NCBI GenBank assembly: GCA_031383555.1
Contig: JANMZR010000039.1
Coordinates: 1 to 16,416, forward strand
Reading direction: 5' to 3'
DNA: 16,416 nt
DNA from: JANMZR01 sp031383555
GTDB lineage: Bacteria > Bacteroidota > Bacteroidia > Cytophagales > Spirosomataceae
Under the pieces are notes generated by a model. It had not been told where the DNA came from, ran no database searches, and saw only the letters and a list, made by a program, of their open reading frames with translations. Position 1 is the stretch's first letter; each line of letters begins with the position of its first letter. Below are positions 6,538 through 15,160 of this stretch, one piece after another. Position numbers and translations under genes: made by a program.

Positions 6538-9500
6538 ATGAAGCAAAATTTTATTCAAAAACTGAGTAAAATCAAGTTAGCTATTTATTTAGCTACTATT
6601 CTACTCTCCGTCTCCACAACATTTGCCCAAAGCCAAGTAAAGGGCAAGATTATTGGCCCTGATGGCGACGCCCTCGTGGGTGTAAACGTATCGATAAAAG
6701 GCACAACAAGGGGAACTACTTCCGACGCCAGTGGAAATTACAGAATTGATGCCCCAGGTATTTCAAAATTAGTTTTTAGCTATGTGGGTTATGACACTTA
6801 TGAAGTTTTAATTGGCAATCAGAGTATCATAAACGTAAACCTTACCCAAAACAATAAAATATTGGATGAGGTCGTAGTGGTAGGTTATGGTAGTCAAAAC
6901 AAAAAAGAAGTGACCGGGGCCGTACAAACCTTGAAATACAAGGAGTTACAAGATATTCCAGTTTCACAAATTGGCCAAAAACTACAAGGTCAAGTGGCTG
7001 GAGTACAAATTAACCAAAGTACAGGTAAGCCAGGTACAGGTATGACCATTCGTATTCGAGGTCAGCTTTCGGTTTCAGCAGGTTCTGATCCATTATATGT
7101 AATCGATGGCTTTCCAATCACTGGTAATATCGGAGCCATGAATCCTGACGAAATTGAGGATATTTCTATTTTGAAAGATGCCGCCTCAACTTCATTGTAT
7201 GGTTCAAGAGCAGCCAATGGTGTAGTATTAATTACAACCAAAAAAGGTAAAAACGGAACAAATGTTAGTTTCAATGTATTTACTGGAACCCAAACTGTTC
7301 CTGAAAAGGGCCGTTTGAATATGATGAATGCGGAAGAATTTGCTCAATTCAAAAAAGAATCCTATGAAGATGCCAAGCAAGCTGTACCTGCCGAATTCCA
7401 AAATCCATCGCAATATGCTTCCATGAATAACAACGATTGGTACAATGCTCTTTTGAGAACTGCACCATTAACTTCTTACAATTTAAGTTTAACTTCCAAT
7501 AAAGATAGGGTGCGTACCTCAGTTGTAGCTGGTGTATTCAATCAGGAAGGTGTAGTACTAAATAATAAATACAACAGATATTCCTTGCGCTTAAATACAG
7601 AATACGATGTTTCAGATAAAGTGAAAATTGGCTTTAACATAGCTCCTCAATATGTTTTTGACAATACACCACGTACAGATGGCGACAGAGGTACAGGAAT
7701 ATTATTTAACGCCTTACATACTTGGCCAATTATGCCCATTTATCAAGCAGATGGCAAAACCCTTACTACTTTCAATAGATTCCCTGCAAGCACAGGTAAT
7801 ATATTCGCCTATGCCAATTGGGTAAGATCTGCAGAAGAATTAATTAATGAAAATAAAAATTTCAATATACTTTCTAATGCTAATATTTCTTATTCGCCCA
7901 TAGCAGGTTTAACTTTGAAATCAACTTTTAACGTTGAGTTATTACAAAACAAGTTTTTCTTTTTTAATCCATCCACTGCCACTTCAGCTATTAATACACC
8001 AGTACCAACATTGGCTGTCTCAATAAGAGAAACTGACGAAAGATTGGCTTGGTTAAATGAAAATTTGGCTACCTATACAAAGTCAATAAATAATATACAC
8101 AATTTTGAATTATTGGCAGGTTATTCAAATCAAGCTTTTCGACAAGATCTAACACGTATTCAAGCGGATACTTATTCAGATGATAGGCTTCCAACTATTC
8201 AAGGTGCAATAAATATTAACAGGAATGGTACTAGTACGGGAGTTCAGGAATGGGCATTAACATCGCTACTTTCACGATTAACCTATAATTTCAAAAGCAA
8301 ATATTTATTCACTGCCTCTATCCGTCGTGATGGCTCATCTCGTTTTGGTGCCGACAATCGATGGGGTACATTCCCTTCTGTATCAGCGGGCTGGGTAATT
8401 TCTGATGAAAATTTCATGAAAAACAACTCAAAAGTTTCATTTGCAAAATTAAGAGCTAGTTTTGGTGTTGTTGGCAATAATAACATTGGTAATTATACCT
8501 CTTATGCCTTGATTAATAATACTGTGAATGCTGTTTTTGGTAGTACAGTAGCGCCTGGTGCGGTGGTGAGCTCATTAGCTAATAGTAATTTAGGTTGGGA
8601 AACTACCAAACAACTAGACCTTGGCTTAGACCTTGGTTTAATAAATGATAGAGTTAATTTTGTATATGATTTTTATACAAAACGTACTACCAATCTTTTG
8701 TATTCCGTACAAATTGCACAGGAGTCAGGTTTTGGTAATTTCAATGATAATATTGGAGAAATTAAATTCTGGGGACATGAGTTTTCTTTAAATACAAAAA
8801 ATACAACTGGTCGCTTTAAATGGAGTACCAATGCTAATATTTCATTCAATAGAAATAGAGTGATTGCTTTAGCTCCCGGAATTGACCGAGTTTATGGCAC
8901 ATTCCATATTACAAAAGTAGGTCAACCTTTCGGTCAATTTTATGGCCATATTTCACAGGGTATGTACCAAAATCAAGCTGATTTAGATGCCAACCCTAAA
9001 GTTCCCGGTAGATCATTTGTAGGCACGATCAAATTGACAGACCAAAATAAAGATGGTATTATCACCAATGGGGGTGACTTTGACGACAGAGTTATCATGG
9101 GAAATCCATTCCCTACATTCACATATGGCATTACCAATAATTTCTCTTTTGGCAATTTTGATGCAAATATTATTGGTTCGGGTTCACAAGGAAACTCTTT
9201 GCTTGTTCGTCATATTTATTCTACTGCCAATTTGGATGGTGTATTTAATATGGTAGATGAGGCCAAATATCGATTTCGCTCACCTGAAAACCCTGGAAAA
9301 GGCTTTTATGGTACAACAGTTGGTGGCGGTAATGTTACAGGTATTGAGCGTGACTGGATGAACAGCCGTTTTGTGGCAGATGCATCTTTTTTCACAATTA
9401 AAAATGTAACAGTTGGCTATACTTTAAACAAAGCCAATAAAGTTTATAAATCTGCCAGAGTTTATGTTTCTGCACAACAATTATTTGTATTTACCAAATA

Positions 9501-9636
9501 TTGGGGTGGGCCAAATCCAGAAACCAATGCACAAGGTAATGGACAAGGTGATGGTGGCAACTTAAGCCCAGGAGTAGACTTATCAAACTATCCTGTGCCT
9601 CGCACATTTTCATTGGGTGTAAACTTTAATTTTTAA
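6538..9636 (+). CDS. susC: SusC/RagA family TonB-dependent outer-membrane transporter
   Basis: This 1032-residue protein is a complete SusC-type transporter. Residues 1-30 form a signal peptide ending TTFAQ. Residues about 33-103 form the carboxypeptidase-D-regulatory-like beta domain (VKGKIIGPDG onward, with the conserved FSYVGY). The TonB-box/plug region starts at ILDEVVVVGYG (108-118). The SusC/RagA plug signature runs through LYVIDGFPI (186-194), DEIEDISILKDA (204-215) and YGSRAANGVVLITTKKG (221-237). The rest is the 22-strand barrel, ending in aromatic NFNF at the C-terminus as outer-membrane barrels do. It has no extra N-terminal STN signalling domain, so anti-sigma-factor control through this protein is unlikely. 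It would import a ligand captured by the SusD partner, powered by TonB. The gap to susD is only 34 bp with no terminator. The ligand cannot be predicted from the sequence. Confidence 0.95.
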   Translation: MKQNFIQKLSKIKLAIYLATILLSVSTTFAQSQVKGKIIGPDGDALVGVNVSIKGTTRGTTSDASGNYRIDAPGISKLVFSYVGYDTYEVLIGNQSIINVNLTQNNKILDEVVVVGYGSQNKKEVTGAVQTLKYKELQDIPVSQIGQKLQGQVAGVQINQSTGKPGTGMTIRIRGQLSVSAGSDPLYVIDGFPITGNIGAMNPDEIEDISILKDAASTSLYGSRAANGVVLITTKKGKNGTNVSFNVFTGTQTVPEKGRLNMMNAEEFAQFKKESYEDAKQAVPAEFQNPSQYASMNNNDWYNALLRTAPLTSYNLSLTSNKDRVRTSVVAGVFNQEGVVLNNKYNRYSLRLNTEYDVSDKVKIGFNIAPQYVFDNTPRTDGDRGTGILFNALHTWPIMPIYQADGKTLTTFNRFPASTGNIFAYANWVRSAEELINENKNFNILSNANISYSPIAGLTLKSTFNVELLQNKFFFFNPSTATSAINTPVPTLAVSIRETDERLAWLNENLATYTKSINNIHNFELLAGYSNQAFRQDLTRIQADTYSDDRLPTIQGAININRNGTSTGVQEWALTSLLSRLTYNFKSKYLFTASIRRDGSSRFGADNRWGTFPSVSAGWVISDENFMKNNSKVSFAKLRASFGVVGNNNIGNYTSYALINNTVNAVFGSTVAPGAVVSSLANSNLGWETTKQLDLGLDLGLINDRVNFVYDFYTKRTTNLLYSVQIAQESGFGNFNDNIGEIKFWGHEFSLNTKNTTGRFKWSTNANISFNRNRVIALAPGIDRVYGTFHITKVGQPFGQFYGHISQGMYQNQADLDANPKVPGRSFVGTIKLTDQNKDGIITNGGDFDDRVIMGNPFPTFTYGITNNFSFGNFDANIIGSGSQGNSLLVRHIYSTANLDGVFNMVDEAKYRFRSPENPGKGFYGTTVGGGNVTGIERDWMNSRFVADASFFTIKNVTVGYTLNKANKVYKSARVYVSAQQLFVFTKYWGGPNPETNAQGNGQGDGGNLSPGVDLSNYPVPRTFSLGVNFNF

Positions 9637-9670
9637 TTCTAAAAATCGATATAATTAATTTAGTATATAT

Positions 9671-11194
9671 ATGAAAAAGATAATAATTATAATCATCATT
9701 TTAGGATTCTTTCAAACTTCATGTGATAAAGACTTCCTAAGTATAACGCCAGAAACTAATTTGGCTACTGCTACTTTTTTCAAAACTGAAACTGATTTTC
9801 AGCAAGCTGTAAATGCAACTTATGTGCCGCTTCGTACTATTATGAACGATAGAGGCTATTTATTAGGGGAAATGCATTCAGACAATACCTATTATGCACG
9901 AAATATTCTTTTTGGTGCCACAGAGGCCCAGGAAGATATTGCGGACTTTTCTTTGCCTACTTCTGTTGGGCAAAATGGAGTTATAATATCGCCTAATACA
10001 CATGTGCTCAATCAATATCGTCAAGATTTCTTTATAATTGCAAGAGCTAATCAAGTTCTTTCGCAAATTGATAAAGTAGAATTTGACGCTGCTCGTAAAA
10101 CCAATATGAAAGGTCAAGTACAACTTTTAAGGGCATTTGCTTATTTTGAATTGCTTAGGTATTATGGCACCGCTCCATTGCACTTAACACCAGTTACGGT
10201 GAGAGAAGAAGCCGCTTTACCATTAGCAACTACAGACCAATTGTACACACAAATTATTGCTGATGCCACAGCTGCAGTTGCGAATTTATTACCAAAATCA
10301 AAACAAGAGGCTGGCCGTGTAACATCTGGTACTGCCCGCATGCTTCTGGCAGATGTTTATATGACTCAGAAAAAATGGGCCGAAGCTGAAAAAGTTTTAA
10401 AAGAAATAGTTGATAGTAATGAATATGCTTTGATGCCAGAATATGCACAAGCGTTTTCAGACAATACAGCAAACAAAAACAATAAAGAATCTGTATTTGA
10501 GGTACAGTTTTTGGAAGGTTCAGCAGGTTTTAATGGCACCTTTATTTACAACTTTTTACCACGCCCTATGTCTGTTGAAGAGTTGAAAACCATAACAGGC
10601 ACCTCAAACCCCCAGCCTCTTACGGGTGAAGGTAATAACACACCAACACCAGATGTAATTGCTTCTTATCAGGAAGGAGACAAACGTAAAGATGCTTCAA
10701 TTGCTTACATTAAAATAAGTGGCAGCCTACGTGAAAATAAGGAATATCCTTATATCAAAAAGTTCGCTAAAATACATGCTCAGCACAACAATACAGGAAC
10801 CAATTGGCATATATATCGCTATGGTGAAGTACTTATCTCGTTGGCTGAAGTACTCAACGAGCAAGGTAAAACGGCTGATGCGGCTATTTATTTAAATCAA
10901 ATTAGAAAGCGAGCTGGCTTAGCCGATGCTACTCAAACTGGGCAGGCCGAATTGCGAAATCAAATTGCAATTGACCGTAGGTCAGAATTAGCTTTTGAAA
11001 ACAAGCGCTGGTTTGACATTGTGCGTACAGGAAAATTTGTAGAAATTATTTCAGCATATGGTGCTAGAATAAAGGCTAACCCCCTTGCCTATTATTATCC
11101 TGCGGGCAGCACCCTTCGTAGCAATAGTTTTTCTAACATTACAAAATATTATCCTTTACCGGCTGATGAGTCTTCCTTAAATCCTAATTTTTAG
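9671..11194 (+). CDS. susD: SusD/RagB family outer-membrane nutrient-binding lipoprotein
   Basis: This 507-residue protein has a lipoprotein signal: MKK, then seven isoleucines in a row, then a lipobox ending at C18 (FQTSC), so it should be lipid-anchored at the outer membrane. Family hallmarks are FFKTETDFQQAVNATY in the N-terminal region, the helical TPR-like segment RAFAYFELLRYYGTAPL from residue 154, NQIRKRAGL around 410-417, RRSELAFENKRWFDIVR at 436-452, and the closing YYPLPADESSLNPNF. It partners with the SusC transporter encoded 34 bp upstream and acts as the substrate-binding lid. The length is normal for SusD proteins. Translation is expected from a message shared with susC. A strong intrinsic terminator begins 20 bp after the stop codon, which closes this transcription unit. 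Confidence 0.95.
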   Translation: MKKIIIIIIILGFFQTSCDKDFLSITPETNLATATFFKTETDFQQAVNATYVPLRTIMNDRGYLLGEMHSDNTYYARNILFGATEAQEDIADFSLPTSVGQNGVIISPNTHVLNQYRQDFFIIARANQVLSQIDKVEFDAARKTNMKGQVQLLRAFAYFELLRYYGTAPLHLTPVTVREEAALPLATTDQLYTQIIADATAAVANLLPKSKQEAGRVTSGTARMLLADVYMTQKKWAEAEKVLKEIVDSNEYALMPEYAQAFSDNTANKNNKESVFEVQFLEGSAGFNGTFIYNFLPRPMSVEELKTITGTSNPQPLTGEGNNTPTPDVIASYQEGDKRKDASIAYIKISGSLRENKEYPYIKKFAKIHAQHNNTGTNWHIYRYGEVLISLAEVLNEQGKTADAAIYLNQIRKRAGLADATQTGQAELRNQIAIDRRSELAFENKRWFDIVRTGKFVEIISAYGARIKANPLAYYYPAGSTLRSNSFSNITKYYPLPADESSLNPNF

Positions 11195-11214
11195 GTTTTG
11201 ATGTTATAATATTT

Positions 11215-11250
11215 AATCCTTATAGGTTTTTGAAACCTATAAGGATTTTT
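11215..11250 (+). terminator. Intrinsic terminator after susD
   Basis: A perfect 15-bp stem (11215-11229 with 11233-11247) closes on a 3-base loop and is followed by a T-tract. It lies 20 bp after the susD stop, so the susCD unit should end here. The left arm begins with AA and is preceded by AT-rich sequence, so weak activity on the opposite strand is possible, although no gene is seen there. Confidence 0.9.
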
Positions 11251-11377
11251 TAATTTTAGAAAATCAATCCTTCTGAGACATTTATTAATTTTTTTTCACC
11301 GTCTGATTTAAAACAGGACAGTATGAATAACAAATTAAATTATTTTTATATTTACAAAAAAAACTAACAAATTCAAC

Positions 11378-14071
11378 ATGCAATCAAAACGATTTTCATT
11401 CAAAATAGTAGCTGCTATTATTGCTGTTTTTTCAATAATATCAATTTCTATGGTAAAAATTGGTGTAAAAACCGAGCCTATTCCTATCAATAGCGATAAA
11501 TTGGCAAAGCTAAAACTCCCAGCAGGTTTTAAAGCTGAGTACTTATATGGTCCTTCGGAAAATAAGCAAGGCTCTTGGGTAGCTATGTGCTTTGATGACA
11601 AAGGCCGAATGATAACATCGGACCAATATGGTGGCCTGTTTCGATTGACTGTACCTGCGGTAGGTTCTGCAAATACGATGGCTACTTCTGAAAAACTAAA
11701 AATTACCTCTGGAGTTAAAGGTGATACTTTGGGTATGGGTTATGCCAATGGCCTACTTTATGCATTTAATAGCCTTTATGTGGTGATTAATAATAGTAAA
11801 AACAATCGTCAATTTCCAAGGAAATCGGGGATTTATCGCCTGCAAGATACTGATAATGACGATAATTATGATAAAATAACTGTTTTGAAAGAATTTGTGG
11901 GTGATGGTGAACATGGCCCACATAGCGTTATCCTTTCTCCCGATAAAAAATCATTATATATGGTAGCGGGTAATTTTACTGATTTACCAGCAATTGACGC
12001 CTACCGTTTACCAAAGACCTGGGCGGAAGACTTGCTTTTTCCTAAAGTAACAGACCCTCGTGGTCATGACCCTGACAGGCATGCTCCAGCTGGATTTGTG
12101 CTAAATTTTGATCCAGAAGGAAAGAGATTTGAATTAGTAGGTGCTGGCCTTAGAAACACTTACGATATTGCTTTTAATGAAGTTGGTGATTTATTCGCTT
12201 ATGATGCAGATATGGAGTGGGATTTTGGTTTGCCATGGTATCGCCCTACTCGTATTTGCCATATGACATCTGGCTCAGAATGGGGTTGGAGAAATGGAAA
12301 CAGCAAATGGTCGCCAACATTTCCTGATAATTTACCACCAGTAATTAATATTGGTCAGGGCTCACCTGTAAACTTGATGCACTTAAAAGATGCTAAAGTG
12401 CCAGCTAAATATAAAAGCACTTTATTGGCTTTCGACTGGACTTTCGGCGTAATGCATGCGATCAATTTAAAGCCTCAAGGCTCTAGCTATACAGCTACTC
12501 GTGAAGAGTTTTTATCAGGAATTCCGCTTCCTTTAACTGACGGTACAATTGGTCCTGATGGTAACATCTATTTCATGACTGGTGGTCGCAGAATTGACTC
12601 TGACGTTTATAGAATTTACTATGCTGGCCCAGAAAGCACTGGCACAGTGGCTATTACGCCTGCCAACGCCTTGAACAATACGAGAAGAAATTTGGAAAAA
12701 TTCCATACAGGAGGTCCAAATCCTACAGCTGTTGCCACTGCATGGCCTTATTTGAAATCGCCAGATAGATTTATCAGATATGCGGCTCGTATAGCTTTGG
12801 AGCACCAGCCCGTTGCTGAATGGCAAGATAAAGCAATAGCTGAAAAAGACCCAGTTATTGCCATTCAAGCTTTGGTTTCTTTGATTCGTCAAAACCCGAC
12901 CACTAAGAAAAACGAGATACTAACTGCCTTAAATTCAATTAATTATGGGGCTTTACAAGAGTCACAAAAATTGGACTTATTACGTGCTTATGAGCTAGTT
13001 TTCCTACGCTTAGGCATGCCTGATGAGCCAATGAAAGCTAAAGTAATTGCGGCAATGAATCCTTATTACCCTGGTACATCTGCACATTTGAATAGAGCTT
13101 TGAGTAAAAATTTATTATATTTGGATGCACCTGGAGCAGTGCCAAAAACTATGGCATTAATGAAAATAAAAACTGAGCCAGGTAATGATGCATTGAACGT
13201 TGAAAATGCCACGGCTACTTCTGATTTGATTTTAAGAAACCCTCAATATGGTGCCGACTTAGCCAATATGCTTTCCAAAGTGCCTCCTGCACAGCATACT
13301 TACTATGCCAACGTGCTTACAATGGCCAAAACAGGTTGGACGCCAGCATTGCAAGATACCTATTTCAAATGGTTTGCTGATGCTTTTCAATACAAAGGCG
13401 GCCGTAGTTATGTAGGTTTTATTGATAGAAGTAGAAAATTGGCATTGAAAAATGTTCCAGATTCCAAAAAGGATTATTTCGATAAACTATCTGGTGCGGA
13501 AATGTTGAGCAAAAATGGTAACGATTTGGTAAATATCACTAATTATCCTAAAGGCCCTGGCCGTAGATGGACTACCGAAAATGCTTTGCCCTTATTGGCA
13601 GCGGATAGTTTGAAAAATAGAAATTTTGAAAACGGTAAAAACATGTTTGTAGGTACAACTTGTCGTGCATGCCATCAAATGCAGGGCGAAGGAGGTGCTA
13701 ACGGTCCAGATTTAACACAATTGGCCACAAGATTCTCGGCAAAAGAAATGTTGGAGGCAATTACCGATCCAGATAAAGCGGTTTCGGATCAATACGCTGC
13801 CACTCAATTTAGCCTCAGAAACGGCAGTTCTGTTGTAGGTAGAAAAATTAATGAGGACAAATTATATTACTACGTTTCTCAAAATCCATATACACCAGAA
13901 GTGCTCACAAAACTTCCTAAAAAGAATGTAATTAAAGCACAATATTCGGCAGCTTCAATAATGTTTCCTGGACTTATAAATAGCCTTAATAAAGAAGAAC
14001 TGAAAGATTTAATGGCTTATTTGATGGCTGGGGGGAAAGCTGATAATAAGATGTTTAGTGGCGGAAGATAA
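11378..14071 (+). CDS. Exported propeller-HEAT-cytochrome c (heme-binding membrane-bound dehydrogenase-type) protein
   Basis: This 897-residue protein starts with a hydrophobic export signal (about residues 8-26). It is followed by a sugar-dehydrogenase-like beta-propeller: KLPAGFKAEYLYG, then HGPHSVILSPD, DPRGHDPDRHAPAG from residue 226, LRNTYDIAFNEVGDLFAYDADMEWD and DGTIGPDGNIYF. A helical HEAT-like region of roughly 470-700 comes next. The C-terminal domain carries one c-type heme site, CRACH, at residues 762-766, followed by GPDLTQLATRF. This order matches the large membrane-bound dehydrogenase/heme-binding proteins common in Planctomycetes, Verrucomicrobia and Bacteroidota, presumed to oxidise sugars or related alcohols in the periplasm and pass electrons to heme; substrates are mostly unproven. 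Strong terminators before and after make it look monocistronic. Its cytochrome domain resembles the truncated protein at 1-512. Confidence 0.88.
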   Translation: MQSKRFSFKIVAAIIAVFSIISISMVKIGVKTEPIPINSDKLAKLKLPAGFKAEYLYGPSENKQGSWVAMCFDDKGRMITSDQYGGLFRLTVPAVGSANTMATSEKLKITSGVKGDTLGMGYANGLLYAFNSLYVVINNSKNNRQFPRKSGIYRLQDTDNDDNYDKITVLKEFVGDGEHGPHSVILSPDKKSLYMVAGNFTDLPAIDAYRLPKTWAEDLLFPKVTDPRGHDPDRHAPAGFVLNFDPEGKRFELVGAGLRNTYDIAFNEVGDLFAYDADMEWDFGLPWYRPTRICHMTSGSEWGWRNGNSKWSPTFPDNLPPVINIGQGSPVNLMHLKDAKVPAKYKSTLLAFDWTFGVMHAINLKPQGSSYTATREEFLSGIPLPLTDGTIGPDGNIYFMTGGRRIDSDVYRIYYAGPESTGTVAITPANALNNTRRNLEKFHTGGPNPTAVATAWPYLKSPDRFIRYAARIALEHQPVAEWQDKAIAEKDPVIAIQALVSLIRQNPTTKKNEILTALNSINYGALQESQKLDLLRAYELVFLRLGMPDEPMKAKVIAAMNPYYPGTSAHLNRALSKNLLYLDAPGAVPKTMALMKIKTEPGNDALNVENATATSDLILRNPQYGADLANMLSKVPPAQHTYYANVLTMAKTGWTPALQDTYFKWFADAFQYKGGRSYVGFIDRSRKLALKNVPDSKKDYFDKLSGAEMLSKNGNDLVNITNYPKGPGRRWTTENALPLLAADSLKNRNFENGKNMFVGTTCRACHQMQGEGGANGPDLTQLATRFSAKEMLEAITDPDKAVSDQYAATQFSLRNGSSVVGRKINEDKLYYYVSQNPYTPEVLTKLPKKNVIKAQYSAASIMFPGLINSLNKEELKDLMAYLMAGGKADNKMFSGGR

Positions 14072-14121
14072 TTGATTTTTTAATTAAATTCCTTTTAGGT
14101 AGCTTTTTATTATTACAATTT

Positions 14122-14169
14122 ACGTCGGCAAGGTTGAACCCACAGTGGAACTGCTTGCCGACGTTTTTT
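14122..14169 (+). terminator. Intrinsic terminator after the propeller-cytochrome gene
   Basis: A perfect 11-bp GC-rich stem (14122-14132 with 14154-14164) encloses a 21-base loop that can form a small secondary hairpin (CCA/TGG). It is followed by a run of T to 14169. It begins 50 bp after the stop codon at 14071 and should end that transcript. The remaining bases up to 14241 are AT-rich and probably hold the promoter of the next gene, but no element is clear enough to call. Confidence 0.88.
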
Positions 14170-14241
14170 CTACAACCTATTTAATTTTATTTGTATTTTA
14201 AAAAAAAATTACTTCCGCCAATATTTTTATAGGTTTAAAAA

Positions 14242-15153
14242 ATGAAAATTAATAGGAAATATTTTTTATTGACATTTGGTCTATTTGCGTTACTAATATT
14301 AATCGAAATAAGTATTAGAACTCAAACTGCCTTATCAAAACAGTTATTCAATTTGAATATACCCGTTTTATTAAAAACAAATTTAGCCTCTTACCTTGGT
14401 TTTACTTTTGCAGTTTTACCACTATTTTTGTTTGAAATTTTATTGCCAAATGACGAAAAAAGCAAAGATCATAAGTTTGGCGTTTTATTTTGGATTATTT
14501 CCATTCAATGTAATTTCTTCTTTAGTTTAATCGCAATTAAGATTATAAATTTATTTAATTTAAAGCCATTTTTTAAAATTTCATTTGAATCATTAAAAGG
14601 AGTAAGCATAGTTAGTCCGCTGTTAATCAACATATTTCTCATAATTTTCACTTTATTTGTTTTCGATTTTTTCTATTACTGGTTTCATCGAATGCAACAT
14701 AAAATAACCTTCTTTTGGGAATTTCATAAGGTGCATCATTCAATAAAAAACTTGAACGCTGTAGTTTCCTATCACCATGTTTTGGAAGAGCTTTTTCGAA
14801 TTCCCTTTATAATTATTCCATTAGCAATATTGATTAAAATTGACGCTCCGAAACTGGCGATACTTTCTTCATTTTATGCAGTTTATGGGCAATTTATTCA
14901 TATGAATTCCAAAGTGAGCCTTGGCTTTTTAAGATATATATTTGCCGATAATTATTATCATAGAATCCACCACTCATTGGAAGAAAGTCATCATAATAAG
15001 AATTTTGCAGCATTTTTTCCTATTTGGGATATGATTTTTAGCACTAACCATTTTCCAAAAAATAACGAATTCCCAGAGGTAGGTTTGGCTGATGTAGAAC
15101 AGCCAAAAACTTTGAAATCGTATTTGTTTTTACCAGATATTTTTAAAAAATAA
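14242..15153 (+). CDS. Fatty acid hydroxylase / sterol desaturase family membrane protein
   Basis: This 303-residue integral membrane protein has four to five hydrophobic segments (about 8-23, 48-68, 80-104, 124-147 and 184-208). It carries the full set of histidine clusters expected for the non-heme di-iron hydroxylase family: HRMQH at 149-153, HKVHH at 162-166, HH at 178-179, and HRIHH at 240-244 followed by HHNKN at 250-254. Family members hydroxylate or desaturate fatty acids, sterols or carotenoids or cleave ether lipids, using O2. The bacterial substrate cannot be fixed from sequence. The ATG at 14242 fits the first membrane segment. Only 7 bp separate the stop from the sulfatase start, so the two genes are probably cotranscribed. 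Confidence 0.88.
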   Translation: MKINRKYFLLTFGLFALLILIEISIRTQTALSKQLFNLNIPVLLKTNLASYLGFTFAVLPLFLFEILLPNDEKSKDHKFGVLFWIISIQCNFFFSLIAIKIINLFNLKPFFKISFESLKGVSIVSPLLINIFLIIFTLFVFDFFYYWFHRMQHKITFFWEFHKVHHSIKNLNAVVSYHHVLEELFRIPFIIIPLAILIKIDAPKLAILSSFYAVYGQFIHMNSKVSLGFLRYIFADNYYHRIHHSLEESHHNKNFAAFFPIWDMIFSTNHFPKNNEFPEVGLADVEQPKTLKSYLFLPDIFKK

Positions 15154-15160
15154 GACTTAT

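Noticed and set aside
11347..11354. TATATTTA as a Bacteroidota -7 promoter element
   Set aside because: It lacks the final G and has no TTTG-type element at suitable spacing upstream.
11323..11367. 14-codon open frame in the leader of the propeller-cytochrome gene
   Set aside because: It is too short and low in complexity (Asn, Lys, Tyr), with no ribosome-binding signal; a chance frame in AT-rich DNA is more likely than an upstream regulatory peptide.
12533..12892. 119-residue open frame on the - strand
   Set aside because: It lies wholly inside the propeller-cytochrome gene, whose frame has clear family motifs, and the antisense product shows no domain or plausible start context.
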